This document shows positions 1 to 8,186 of a stretch of DNA of 64,000 nt, piece after piece. The notes under the pieces are model-generated. The model made no database searches and was not told where the DNA came from. It saw nothing but the letters and a program-made list of their open reading frames with translations. Each line of letters begins with the position of its first letter. Positions within the stretch are counted from its first letter, which is position 1. Source of the stretch: Thalassobaculum sp. OXR-137 (GTDB lineage Bacteria > Pseudomonadota > Alphaproteobacteria > Thalassobaculales > Thalassobaculaceae); assembly GCF_034377285.1 (NCBI RefSeq), contig NZ_CP139715.1, forward strand, positions 3,952,001-4,016,000, written 5' to 3'. The translations under genes were made by a program, and so were the position numbers.

Positions 1-351
1 CATGGTCTCGGGGCCGCTCTGTCGCTCGCGCGGGAAGCAGGGGGGACAATCGTTTTCCTGCCAGAGAAGCCCACCCCGTTGCTGACACGCCGGTTCGGGG
101 ACCAGGTCGCAACCTGGTTGGTCTCGACTTACGGCACCGGTCCGGTTGCCATACCGCTTGGCCCCTACGCCCGCGATCGCGTGCGTGCCGAGAAATTGCG
201 GCAGGCGATTATCAACGGAGAGGGCAGTGCGTCCGATCTCGCCCGGCGTTTCGGCATTGCCGCACGCACGGTGAAACGGCATCGTGCGAAAGCTCGAGAG
301 CAGGATGACGATCTTCCGCTTCTTGCCGGCCTCTCCCAAGATCAGGACTAG
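1..351 (+). CDS. Mor/C-family late transcription activator (5' end cut off)
   Basis: The reading frame is open at the window edge, so only about the last 116 residues are seen. They contain the GG-x5-P segment typical of the Mor/C beta strand (AREAGGTIVFLPEK, residues about 11-24 of the visible part) and a C-terminal helix-turn-helix (SDLARRFGIAARTVKRH). Mu Mor and C are dimeric activators of middle and late promoters. The position directly before the lysis genes is that of Mu C. A palindrome starts 8 bases after the stop codon and recurs before the protease gene, so this protein is the natural candidate to bind both. The family match is by pattern only. Confidence 0.75.
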   Translation, partial: HGLGAALSLAREAGGTIVFLPEKPTPLLTRRFGDQVATWLVSTYGTGPVAIPLGPYARDRVRAEKLRQAIINGEGSASDLARRFGIAARTVKRHRAKAREQDDDLPLLAGLSQDQD

Positions 352-358
352 AGAACGG

Positions 359-382
359 CCATGGTGACAGGTGTCACCATGG
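359..382. promoter_or_regulatory. Palindromic operator, candidate late promoter Plys
   Basis: Arms CCATGGTGACA and TGTCACCATGG flank a 2-base centre (GG). The core ATGGTGACAGGTGTCACCAT (361-380) is repeated exactly at 8166-8185 before the head protease gene. In Mu, C binds dyads at Plys, PI, PP and Pmom; these two sites match Plys and PI in location. By analogy, transcription would start about 40 bases downstream of the centre. Function is inferred. Confidence 0.7.
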
Positions 383-386
383 GTTT

Positions 387-448
387 GTGACCGAGCATCG
401 GTCACGCTTCGAACGTGAGCGGGGCATAGCCCCGCGCCCTACGTTCGA
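387..448 (+). promoter_or_regulatory. Structured leader of the lysis operon
   Basis: Two strong hairpins lie between the operator and the endolysin start. The first is GTGACCGA/TCGGTCAC with a 3-base loop (387-405). The second has outer arms TCGAACGT/ACGTTCGA (409-416, 441-448) around an inner stem GCGGGGC/GCCCCGC (419-435). The second ends at the AGGAA ribosome site of the endolysin (start 458), so it could limit ribosome access or protect the mRNA end. Confidence 0.5.
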
Positions 449-457
449 GGAACCGCG

Positions 458-889
458 ATGTCCTTAGCCCTGCCCGATCCGAAGTCGTCCGTCATCCCGG
501 ACTGGCAATGGAAGAACTTCACGCCCGACGAGTTGCGGTGCAAGTACACCGGTCTGCTGGTCGTGGTTCCGGACTTCATGGACAAGCTGCAGACGCTCCG
601 TGAGATCCTGGGCTTTCCGTTCATCATCAGCTCGGGCTACCGCCACCGCACGCATCCGGCCGAGCGCAACAAGGCGCAGCCGGGGACGCATGCCTACGGC
701 CGGGCCGTAGACATCCAGGTCTACGGCGTCCGGGCTCTGGCGATCGTCGAGCAGGCGCGCGCCTTCGGCTTCACCGGCATCGGCGTGTCCCAGCCCAATG
801 GCAGCGACGGACCGCGCTTCGTGCACCTCGACGACATGACCGCGGCCGAGGGCTACCACGCCCCGCGCCCGGCGCTCTGGACCTACTGA
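458..889 (+). CDS. Endolysin, peptidase M15 family
   Basis: The product (143 aa) is a small zinc carboxypeptidase/endopeptidase of the M15 (Peptidase_M15_3) type that would cut peptide cross-links of peptidoglycan at lysis. The family pattern is complete: SGYR at 59-62, zinc ligands His78 and Asp85 in GTHAYGRAVDI, and His123 in FVHLDD. There is no signal peptide, so export would depend on a holin. It is the first gene after the late-promoter-like palindrome, with AGGAA placed 6 bases before the ATG, and is followed 12 bases later by a membrane protein. Mu-like phages often carry such a peptidase in place of a lysozyme. Confidence 0.88.
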   Translation: MSLALPDPKSSVIPDWQWKNFTPDELRCKYTGLLVVVPDFMDKLQTLREILGFPFIISSGYRHRTHPAERNKAQPGTHAYGRAVDIQVYGVRALAIVEQARAFGFTGIGVSQPNGSDGPRFVHLDDMTAAEGYHAPRPALWTY

Positions 890-901
890 GGAGACCGAGC
901 A

Positions 902-1516
902 GTGAACGACGTGAAGAAGCACTGGATCCCGGAACGCAAGTTCCTCGCCGCCGGGCTGTCCGGCATCGCCACCTGGCTGCTGACGCTGGTCCTGGCCGCC
1001 GTCGGCGTGGATGTCCCCACCGAGATCCAGACGGCCGCGGTCGGCCTGGTCATGGGAGCGGTGCACTATTTCGTGCCGCCGGCCGCCCTGGACATCCTGC
1101 GGCGCATCGACAGCGACCTGAAGTCGACCTTCAAGGTACCCGGCGACGCGGTGACGAAGGTGGCGCTGATGTTCCTGCTGCTGGGCGGGCTCGCCTTCGG
1201 CGGACCGGTCGCCTGCGGCACCTACGCGGTCTACAAGGCCGAGGCCGCTACGCCCGCCCAGGCGGTCTACGCCGTCCAGTCGGACTACAACGCCGCCCTA
1301 TCCTCGGCGGCCGAGCTGATCGAGAGCGGGCTGATCAGCGAGGACCAGGTGCAGACCATCCGGCGCCTGGACAACGCGGCCTACGAGGCGCTGAAGCGCG
1401 CCCAGGTCGCGGTGCGCCGAGGGCACGATCCGACCGTGGAGGCGGCCGTGTCCCTCGCCCGCTCGGCCGTCGCCGAGCTTGCCGTCTATCTCGCACGCCA
1501 GGAGACGGGCCGATGA
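902..1516 (+). CDS. Phage membrane protein, candidate holin/lysis accessory protein
   Basis: The gene starts at GTG behind GAGGAG. The 204-aa product has three hydrophobic stretches at about 14-36, 43-60 and 86-108, followed by a helical soluble C-terminal half (about 115-204) rich in Ala, Glu and Arg. Position next to the endolysin and the multi-pass N-terminus suggest a holin with a large C-terminal tail. The GPVAC sequence near 101-105 is not a convincing lipobox, so a spanin lipoprotein is less likely. I do not recognise a named family. The stop overlaps the start of the next gene (ATGA). Confidence 0.72.
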   Translation: MNDVKKHWIPERKFLAAGLSGIATWLLTLVLAAVGVDVPTEIQTAAVGLVMGAVHYFVPPAALDILRRIDSDLKSTFKVPGDAVTKVALMFLLLGGLAFGGPVACGTYAVYKAEAATPAQAVYAVQSDYNAALSSAAELIESGLISEDQVQTIRRLDNAAYEALKRAQVAVRRGHDPTVEAAVSLARSAVAELAVYLARQETGR

Positions 1517-1710
1517 ACGCGTCCATGATCCTGATCGGGATCCAGATCGCCGACGCGATCGCCGCGGGCATCCCGAACGCGATCGCCGCGAAGCGGGCGA
1601 TCGAGCGCATGGTGGCCGAGAACCGCGACCCGACTGATGCCGAGTGGGCGGACATCAACGCTGTCACCGACGAGCTGCGGGCCAAGCTGCATGGGGACGG
1701 CAGTGCCTGA
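1513..1710 (+). CDS. Small phage protein of unknown function
   Basis: A 65-aa protein whose ATG overlaps the previous stop by four bases. The N-terminal 25 residues are hydrophobic and alanine/isoleucine-rich (MNASMILIGIQIADAIAAGI), the rest a charged helix. It could be a second lysis-related membrane peptide. Tight packing in the lysis block is the main support that it is real. Confidence 0.6.
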   Translation: MNASMILIGIQIADAIAAGIPNAIAAKRAIERMVAENRDPTDAEWADINAVTDELRAKLHGDGSA

Positions 1711-1909
1711 TTTCGCCGACCAGGCCAGCGAGTACGAAGAGGCTGCGCGCGCTTCCGCTGTGAGGCGCGCGCTCTCCGTGCCGAAAGGCGACGGTCGGAC
1801 CCACTGCATCGACTGCGGGGAGGAGATTCCGGAGGCACGTCGAGCGGCCGATCCGGGCGCGGTCACCTGTATCGATTGCCAACGTGACCGGGAGCGCGCG
1901 ACACGATGA
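1703..1909 (+). CDS. TraR/DksA-type C4 zinc-finger protein
   Basis: The product (68 aa from the GTG at 1703) ends with a four-cysteine zinc finger, CIDC at 35-38 and CIDC at 56-59, spaced as in TraR/DksA proteins that enter the RNA polymerase secondary channel. Small TraR-like proteins are common in the Mu late region between lysis genes and gp25. GTG 1703 is preceded by GGGGA; an ATG at 1691 in the same frame is the alternative start. The stop overlaps the next start. Confidence 0.75.
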   Translation: MPDFADQASEYEEAARASAVRRALSVPKGDGRTHCIDCGEEIPEARRAADPGAVTCIDCQRDRERATR

Positions 1910-2310
1910 TCGAGCTGGTTAAAGAGCTTAACGCGTGGGCCGGCCTGCTGTCGGTCGTCGGGATCGCGATGGTTTCCATCGCGATGCTGTATCTGCGAAG
2001 CGTGTTCGCTCCGCGCTCCGACCTGGAACTGGAAGTCGCGGCCAGGGACGAAGCGGCCAAGAAGGTGGTCGACCGAGTGGAGAAGCTGGAGCGAGCAGTC
2101 GATCGGCTCGAGCAGCGGGCGGCCACCGCGCCGACACAGACCGATCTGCAGAACATCGTGATCTCGATCGAGTCGTTTCGAGGCGACGTCAAGGCCATGG
2201 CGTCGGAGGTGACCGGTCTCGATCGGGAGCTTCGCCAGATCGGCCGGAAGGTCGACATGCTTGTCGAGAACGAGATCAAGGGCGCACAGAGCCAGAGGGT
2301 CAGCACATGA
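1906..2310 (+). CDS. DUF2730 protein, Mu gp25-like
   Basis: A 134-aa protein with one transmembrane helix at about 11-31 and a long charged helical region at 40-125 that looks like a coiled coil. This architecture and its place before the gp26-gp27-gp28 genes match the DUF2730 family of Mu-like phages (Mu gp25), whose role is unknown but which resembles an inner-membrane spanin subunit. Overlaps neighbours by four bases on both sides. Confidence 0.75.
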   Translation: MIELVKELNAWAGLLSVVGIAMVSIAMLYLRSVFAPRSDLELEVAARDEAAKKVVDRVEKLERAVDRLEQRAATAPTQTDLQNIVISIESFRGDVKAMASEVTGLDRELRQIGRKVDMLVENEIKGAQSQRVST

Positions 2311-2612
2311 GCATCCAGGACATGCTGCGCGAGGAGCTGCGGCTGACGATCATCGTGACCCTCAACGAGGTACCTGGCCAGAGCGCCTACGAGGGCCTGC
2401 TGCAGGAAGCGATCGCGCGCTATCACAACCAGTTTCCGACCCGCGCCGAGCTTCAGGCAGAGCTGATCTGGCTTCGCGACGCCGGCCTGCTCACGATCGC
2501 CGAGCATCCGCAGCCGGGTCGTGTGAGCTACACGGCCACCCTGACGGCGCGTGGCGAAGCGACCGCCACCGGGCGGCTCAAGACCGCCGGCGTGCGTCGC
2601 CCGAACGCGTAG
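2307..2612 (+). CDS. Mu gp26-like (VpaChn25_0724-type) protein, winged-helix-like
   Basis: The 101-aa product has a helical N-terminus followed by a segment like a small winged helix: the TRAELQAELIWLRDAGLLTI helices and a beta hairpin ending in LTARGE. Such proteins sit directly upstream of the small terminase in Mu-like phages. A DNA-binding or packaging accessory role is inferred from fold pattern and location. The start at 2307 overlaps the previous stop; longer frames starting upstream overlap the previous gene and are not credible. Confidence 0.72.
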   Translation: MSIQDMLREELRLTIIVTLNEVPGQSAYEGLLQEAIARYHNQFPTRAELQAELIWLRDAGLLTIAEHPQPGRVSYTATLTARGEATATGRLKTAGVRRPNA

Positions 2613-2620
2613 CGCTCCAC

Positions 2621-3196
2621 ATGAGAAAGCGCGGCCCGAAGAGCAAGATCGAGAAGCTGGATCCGGCCATCAAAGCCGAGATCGACCGGCTTCTGCACGT
2701 CGAAGGGCGCACGATCGACGACGTCGTTGAGTTCCTCCAGACGCTCAAGCTGGATGACACACCGTCGCGCGGTTCGGTCGCGCGATACAGCGCCACGACA
2801 GCCAAGATGCGCGGCGACATGGACCGAATGCAGTCTGTGACGTCTCAGCTGGCTAAAGAGTTCGGCGACCAGGACAACGACGCCGCCCGCTTCCTTATGC
2901 AGATCGCGCAGACCATCGCCTTCAAGCTGATGGACAAACACGCCGGCGCCGACAACGTCCTCGAGGTCGAGGAGTTCATGCTCCTGATGAAGGGCATGAA
3001 GGACATGGCCTCCGCGCGCAAGACCACGCTCGATGCCGAGGAGAAGGTCCTCGCCAAGCTGAAGCGCGAGGCCGCCAAGCTGTTCGACCAGGCGCAGCGA
3101 GACGCCCAATCCGCGGGTGAAGGAAAGGGCCTGTCGGCCGAGCGCCTGGCGCAGCTCCGCCGCGACATTCTCGGCGTCCGGGTCCAGGCCACATGA
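2621..3196 (+). CDS. DUF3486 protein, Mu gp27-like terminase small subunit
   Basis: The 191-aa product has an N-terminal Arg/Lys-rich segment (MRKRGPKSKIEKL) and a helix-turn-helix-like region at about 14-55 (ID RLLHVEGRTIDDVVEFL, then PSRGSVARY), followed by long helices. This is the DUF3486 layout of Mu gp27, thought to be the DNA-recognising small terminase partner of gp28. The last four bases overlap the gp28 start, which fits a two-subunit packaging motor. Confidence 0.82.
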   Translation: MRKRGPKSKIEKLDPAIKAEIDRLLHVEGRTIDDVVEFLQTLKLDDTPSRGSVARYSATTAKMRGDMDRMQSVTSQLAKEFGDQDNDAARFLMQIAQTIAFKLMDKHAGADNVLEVEEFMLLMKGMKDMASARKTTLDAEEKVLAKLKREAAKLFDQAQRDAQSAGEGKGLSAERLAQLRRDILGVRVQAT

Positions 3197-4830
3197 GCGA
3201 GCAGCTCCCCACCGCGACCATGCCGCCACCGCGATCGCCGATCGACGATCTGCCCCTGGGAGTGCTGCCGCCAGACGATCTCGATCCTCTGGCGGACGGC
3301 ATTCTTATGGCCCACCAGGTGGAGTGGGTCTCCGACGAGTCCGACCTGAAGCTCGCCGAGAAGGGCCGCCGGACCGGCATCACCTTCGCCGAGGCCCTTG
3401 CGAGCACCTTGATCGGCGCGGCCAGCGCCTCGGCCGGAGGAGACAACACCTTCTACATCGGCGACACCAAGGAGAAGGGTCTGGAGTTCATCGGGACCTG
3501 CGCCAAGTTCGCGCGCAACGTCGCCGCCGAGTTGCTGTCCGTGGAGGACTTCCTGTTCGACGACGTCCAGGAGGACGGCAGCTCGAGGCAGATCCAGGCA
3601 TACCGGATCCGCTTCGCATCCGGTTTCCAGATCTGCGCTCTGTCGAGCCGGCCGGCCAACATCCGAGGCCTGCAGGGGCGCGTGATCATCGACGAGGCGG
3701 CGTTCCATCCGAACGTCCGCGGTGTGATCGACGCCTGCAACGCTCTGCTCATCTGGGGCGGCAAGATCCGGATCATCTCTACTCACAACGGCACGCTGAA
3801 CGCCTTCAACGAGCTGATCAAAGAGACCCGCGAGGGCCGGTACGACTACTCCATCCACCGCATTACGTTCGATGACGCGGTGGCCAACGGCCTCTACGAG
3901 CGGGTTTGTCTGCTGCGGAACTGGACGGCTTCGGCCGAGGGCAAGGCCGAGTGGTACCGCAAGGTCCGTCGGAGCTACGGCACGCGTGTCGATGCGATGC
4001 GGGAAGAACTGGACGCCGTTCCGCGGGAAGGCGACGGCGTGATGCTGCCCCTGGCTTGGATCGAGGCGTGCAGTATCGAGGACTATCGCGTCGCGCGCTG
4101 GGAGCCACCGGTTGAGGGGTTTGTTGACCTCCCCGAGGTTCAACGCCAGGCCGACATGCGCGCCTGGCTCGACGAGAACGTCGGCCCGCATCTAGAGGCT
4201 TTGAAGGATCTCCCGACGGCGATCGGTGAGGACTTCGCCATGCGCCAGGACCGGACCTGTATTGTCGTCGGCTACACAGCTCAGAACCTGGTGCGCCGAG
4301 CGCCGCTGGTGGTCGAGCTGCGGCAATGCCCCTACGACCAACAGAAGCAGGCGCTCTACTACATAGGGGCTCGGCTCAACCGGCTGCAGCGGATGGTCCT
4401 CGACGCCAATGGCAACGGCATGGTGCTGGCCCAGGAGGCTCGCCAGAAGTTCGGATCGAACCGGGTGACCGAGCTGATGGCCAACGACGCATGGTACCGA
4501 GAGAACACCCCGAAGTTCACGGCCGCTTTCCAAGATCGGACCATTTGGATCCCGGCCGATCGAGATGTCCGGGACGATCTGCGCCAGTTCCGAGTGGTCG
4601 GTGGTGTCGGCAAGATCCCGAGTGATATCCGCAACGAGGGCAGCGACGGTGGACGGCGGCACGGAGACGCCGGCCAGGCCCTGCTGCATTTCTATGTCGC
4701 GACGCTGACCGGGATCGTCGAGTTCGGATACGAGGCCGCGATCCCGATGCGTCGCCGGGTCGATGAATCACCCGCATATGGCACCGATGACGAAATGCCG
4801 GGCGCCCGGTTTGGACCAGGTGCCTGGTAG
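3193..4830 (+). CDS. Terminase large subunit, Mu gp28-like
   Basis: The 545-aa product is the ATP-driven DNA packaging motor and headful nuclease. Visible motifs: a deviant Walker A at about 57-65 (KGRRTGITF), Walker B VIIDEA at 164-169, and the coupling motif ISTHNG at 195-200. A C-terminal RNase H-like nuclease half follows, with acidic motifs around FAMRQDRTCIVVG and LDANGNG. Length agrees with Mu gp28. It works with the DUF3486 protein before it and the DUF935 portal after it. Confidence 0.9.
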   Translation: MSEQLPTATMPPPRSPIDDLPLGVLPPDDLDPLADGILMAHQVEWVSDESDLKLAEKGRRTGITFAEALASTLIGAASASAGGDNTFYIGDTKEKGLEFIGTCAKFARNVAAELLSVEDFLFDDVQEDGSSRQIQAYRIRFASGFQICALSSRPANIRGLQGRVIIDEAAFHPNVRGVIDACNALLIWGGKIRIISTHNGTLNAFNELIKETREGRYDYSIHRITFDDAVANGLYERVCLLRNWTASAEGKAEWYRKVRRSYGTRVDAMREELDAVPREGDGVMLPLAWIEACSIEDYRVARWEPPVEGFVDLPEVQRQADMRAWLDENVGPHLEALKDLPTAIGEDFAMRQDRTCIVVGYTAQNLVRRAPLVVELRQCPYDQQKQALYYIGARLNRLQRMVLDANGNGMVLAQEARQKFGSNRVTELMANDAWYRENTPKFTAAFQDRTIWIPADRDVRDDLRQFRVVGGVGKIPSDIRNEGSDGGRRHGDAGQALLHFYVATLTGIVEFGYEAAIPMRRRVDESPAYGTDDEMPGARFGPGAW

Positions 4831-4841
4831 GAGACGAGAGC

Positions 4842-6446
4842 ATGGCCAAGATCCCGACACTTGTTGGCCCGGACGGTGTGACGCCGCTACGCCGCGAGGT
4901 CCTTCTCGACGAGCTGGCCGGTCCGACCATGGCCGGTGTGCGCCGCCCGATCGGCGAGCACCCGTCGCGCGGCCTCACACCCGCCCGGCTCGGCACGATC
5001 CTGCGTGCCTCTGAGGAAGGCGACCCGGTCTCCTATCTCGAGCTGGCCGAGGACATCGAGGAGAAGGACCTCCACTACGTCGGCGTCCTTGGGGCGCGCA
5101 AGCGCGCCGTCGCCCAGCTCGAGATCACGGTGGAAGCGGCCGAGGACAAAGGCCCCTGGCAGGAGCACGCGGACTTCATTCGGGAATGGCTCCGCCGAGA
5201 CGAGCTGGAAGACGAGTTGTTCGACATGCTCGACGCGATCGGCAAGGGCTTCAGCGTTGTCGAGATCCTGTGGGAGACGAGCGAGAAACAGTGGTGGCCG
5301 AGGCGTCTGGAATGGCGGGATCCCCGGTGGTTCATGTTCGACCTGGTCGACCTTCGCACCATTCGGCTGCGCGACGACGCCGGTCAGCCTGTGCCTCTTG
5401 CGCCGTACAAGTTCATCACGTCGATCATCCAGGCCAAGTCCGGCCTGCCGATCCGCGGCGGTCTCGCCCGGCCGGTGTCGTGGGCCTGGCTGTTCAAAAA
5501 CTTCGGCCTGAAGGATTGGGTCTCGTTCCTGGAGACCTATGGTCAGCCGCTGCGGCTGGGCATGTATCCGAACGGATCCACGCCGGAAGACCGCCGGATG
5601 CTGCTGCGGGCCGTATCGCAGCTCGGTCACGACGCCGGCGGCATCATTCCCGACAGCATGAAGATCGACTTCGTTGAGTCGGCCTCGAAAGGCGACGGCG
5701 CCCTCTTCAGCAGCCTCGCGAACTTCCTGGATCAGCAGATCTCCAAGGCCGTGCTCGGTCAGGTGGGGACCACCGACGCGATCGCCGGCGGCTATGCGGT
5801 CGGCAAGGTTCACGACCAGGTGCGTCAGGATATCCAGCAGAGCGACGCCAAGCGCCTGGCGATCCCGATCAACCGGGACCTGGTCAAGCCGATGATCGAT
5901 CTGAATTTCGGCCCGCCGAAGGATGGCAAGTACCCTCGGGTCTTCATCGGCCTGCCCGACCAGACGGACATGGCCAAGCTGATGCCGCTGATCGAGAAGT
6001 ATGTCGACATGGGCGGCAAGGTCGGATCGTCCGTCGTCCGCGACAAGCTCGGCTTGCCGGATCCCGACAAGGACGAGGAGCTGCTGCAGCCCCGTCGGCG
6101 TGCCTCGCCGGGCGCACCGAACGAGAACCGAGATGGTGCGTCGGACCCGGAGCAGGACACGGCAACGGCCGCCGCCCAAGCGCGCGGCGATCGTGACGCC
6201 GTAACCGAGCTTGCCGACGAGGCGATTGACGACTGGCGCCCGATGGTCGAGCCGATCGTGGATCCGGTCCGCCAGCTGCTCGAGGACGTGACGAGCCTGG
6301 AGGAGCTGCGCGATCGCCTTCCGGAGCTGATCGAAGAGATGGAGCCCGACGAGGTCATCACCGTACTGGCCCAGGCCGGCTTTGCAGCACGACTGGCCGG
6401 TGAGGTCGACGCGCCGATCGACGACAGTTCCGACGCGGGTGCCTGA
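4842..6446 (+). CDS. Portal protein, DUF935 family (Mu gp29-like)
   Basis: The 534-aa product belongs to the DUF935 portal family: the N-terminal PTLVGPDG/LRREVL region, the central DWVSFLETYGQPLRLGMYP segment and the QISKAVLGQ block with its Q/G-rich follow-on are typical. It forms the dodecameric ring at the capsid vertex through which DNA enters. The last 120 residues are acidic and low in complexity, as often seen in this family. A clear GGAGACGAGAGC ribosome site precedes the ATG. Confidence 0.9.
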   Translation: MAKIPTLVGPDGVTPLRREVLLDELAGPTMAGVRRPIGEHPSRGLTPARLGTILRASEEGDPVSYLELAEDIEEKDLHYVGVLGARKRAVAQLEITVEAAEDKGPWQEHADFIREWLRRDELEDELFDMLDAIGKGFSVVEILWETSEKQWWPRRLEWRDPRWFMFDLVDLRTIRLRDDAGQPVPLAPYKFITSIIQAKSGLPIRGGLARPVSWAWLFKNFGLKDWVSFLETYGQPLRLGMYPNGSTPEDRRMLLRAVSQLGHDAGGIIPDSMKIDFVESASKGDGALFSSLANFLDQQISKAVLGQVGTTDAIAGGYAVGKVHDQVRQDIQQSDAKRLAIPINRDLVKPMIDLNFGPPKDGKYPRVFIGLPDQTDMAKLMPLIEKYVDMGGKVGSSVVRDKLGLPDPDKDEELLQPRRRASPGAPNENRDGASDPEQDTATAAAQARGDRDAVTELADEAIDDWRPMVEPIVDPVRQLLEDVTSLEELRDRLPELIEEMEPDEVITVLAQAGFAARLAGEVDAPIDDSSDAGA

Positions 6447-6449
6447 TCG

Positions 6450-7676
6450 ATGCCCGCGCTCGAATTGAAACCGCTTCCGCCGCGCGAGGCGGTCGACTAC
6501 TTCCGCTCGAAGGGCTTCAAGGTGGGCTTTGCCTGGCAGGACGTCTGGCAGAGCGAGCACGCCCGGTACTTCACCGTAGCCAAGGCGATGCAGCTAGACA
6601 TCCTTGAGGACATCCGCGGCGCCGTCGACCAGGCGCTTGCCGACGGCACCACCTTCGCTCAGTTCCGCGAGGGCCTGGAGCCACTGCTGCAGGCCAAGGG
6701 ATGGTGGGGCCGGCAGCGCGTAACCGACCCGGTCACTGGCGAGGAGCGCCTGGCGCAGCTCGGCAGCCCGCGACGGCTGAAGACGATCTTCGACGTGAAT
6801 CTCCGAACCTCATATGCGGCCGGCCGTTGGGAGCAGATCCAGCGCACCAAGCGGCTACGGCCCTATCTGCGGTACGTCGCCGTCGATGATGATCGCACCC
6901 GGCCGGAACATCAGGCCTGGCACGGTACCGTGCTCCCCGTCGACGACGCCTGGTGGTCGACCCACTACCCGCCCAACGGCTGGAACTGTCGTTGCACCGT
7001 GCGCCAGCTCTCGGCGAGAGAGGCCGAGCGGCTCGGCGGCGTGAGTGAAGCACCCGTCTTGAGGGAACGCCGGTGGGAAAACCAGCGGACCGGCGAGATC
7101 CAGAATGTGCCAGCCGGGATCGATCCGGGATGGAACTACCATGTCGGGCTCGCTGCCGACGCCGTCCGACGCGACGCGACCCTGGAGCAGGGCCTGTCGT
7201 CCGGCGCCACCCGCGCGCTGCTGGACAAGCTCGCCGGCGCCCGCCCGGATATCGCCCATGCGGCCCTGCGTGACGTTGTGCGATCGCCGGACTTCGCCCG
7301 CCAGCTGACGAAGCCGACCGTGCCCATGCCGGTCATGCGCCTGCCGCCGGCGGTAGCCGAAGAGATCGGCGCCAGGTCGCCGATCGCCGTTCTGTCGCCC
7401 GAGAGCTTGACGAAGAACCTCCGCCAGCATCCCGACCTGACCCCGGCTCAGTACCGGCAGCTGCCCGAGCTGGGCGCGGCGCCCTCCCTGATCGTCCAGG
7501 ATCGTGACGTGTCGGTGGTGATCGTCCGGCGGCAGGACGGCCCGCTTATGGCGGCGGTCAAGGCGACGGACACGGGAGCCGCGACCTATGTGACGTCGTT
7601 CCGGCGGACCAACTCGGCCGATATCCGCCGGCTGATCCAGCGAGGTCGCATTCTGTTTGGATCCTGGGAGGAGTAG
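6450..7676 (+). CDS. Minor head protein MuF (gp30, SPP1 gp7-like) with C-terminal PBECR-like domain
   Basis: Residues 1-190 form the phage head morphogenesis (MuF) domain; the signature DDDRTRPEHQAWHG and HYPPNGWNCRC lies at 146-182. After a linker, residues about 300-408 form a second domain (LSPESLTKNLRQHPDLT, then YVTSFRR). It resembles the BECR-fold nucleases (PBECR families) often fused to MuF or portal proteins. In such polymorphic MuF proteins the C-terminal domain is an effector packaged with the virion. Here the usual KH of that motif reads KN, so activity is uncertain. The MuF assignment is strong; the toxin-domain assignment is tentative. Confidence 0.88.
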   Translation: MPALELKPLPPREAVDYFRSKGFKVGFAWQDVWQSEHARYFTVAKAMQLDILEDIRGAVDQALADGTTFAQFREGLEPLLQAKGWWGRQRVTDPVTGEERLAQLGSPRRLKTIFDVNLRTSYAAGRWEQIQRTKRLRPYLRYVAVDDDRTRPEHQAWHGTVLPVDDAWWSTHYPPNGWNCRCTVRQLSAREAERLGGVSEAPVLRERRWENQRTGEIQNVPAGIDPGWNYHVGLAADAVRRDATLEQGLSSGATRALLDKLAGARPDIAHAALRDVVRSPDFARQLTKPTVPMPVMRLPPAVAEEIGARSPIAVLSPESLTKNLRQHPDLTPAQYRQLPELGAAPSLIVQDRDVSVVIVRRQDGPLMAAVKATDTGAATYVTSFRRTNSADIRRLIQRGRILFGSWEE

Positions 7677-8165
7677 ACGGCGCGCGGCGGGGCCTCCCAT
7701 GAACCCCGCATTGCGCTCCCGTCTTCGTTACCGAGGACGGTGCTACGGCCGGGAGAGTTTCACCGTGTCGCGCGCGCCGCTCCTATCAGGTAGGCTCGCC
7801 ATGAAATCCAGTCAAGCAATGGCTGAACGACACCACCGATCGGATCGAAGCGCGTTTAAGGTCGTTTAAATTCCAGTGATCGCTCCTCTGGAACAGACAG
7901 CCACCGCGCAAGGCGAGGCGCTAGGAAGCCCCAGGACGGCCGAGATCGCTCTGAGACCCCCGGTGATGCCCTGAAATCCCTTAAACGATTTTTAAACGGC
8001 CTGGAGCGCCTCCCAGGCCCATTCGGGAGTAGCTCGGCGGACTGTCTCTTGCCCGCGCACCCCGAAACCACCATGCTGGGGCCAGTTCGGGGGACTGATC
8101 CAGTCGACCGACCGGGCCTGAAGCCCCACCGAACCGCTTCCCGACCTTCCGTTTAATCGCTCCCC
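7677..8165. other. 490-bp gap without a convincing gene, with CGTTTAA clusters
   Basis: No frame here has both a plausible start site and a phage-like product. The gap holds direct repeats of CGTTTAA about one helical turn apart at 7853 and 7863, the reverse pair TTAAACG at 7981 and 7992, and one copy at 8150. A hairpin GGCCTGG/CCAGGCC (7998-8004, 8013-8019) could end the upstream transcript. It lies between gp30 and the protease gene, where Mu carries the PI promoter. Confidence 0.6.
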
Positions 8166-8186
8166 ATGGTGACAGGTGTCACCATG
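8164..8186. promoter_or_regulatory. Palindromic operator, candidate late promoter PI
   Basis: A second exact copy of the dyad at 361-380; identity extends to 23 bases (CCATGGTGACA, GG, TGTCACCATG). It lies about 35-55 bases before the protease start. In Mu the C-dependent promoter PI drives gene I onward, so the parallel is close. If spacing is as in Mu, transcription would begin near 8219, leaving almost no 5' leader for a start at 8221. Confidence 0.7.

Noticed and set aside
902-1516. Outer-membrane spanin lipoprotein based on a cysteine near residue 105
   Set aside because: The residues before the Cys (GPVA) do not form a good lipobox, and the Cys follows the third hydrophobic segment instead of a signal peptide.
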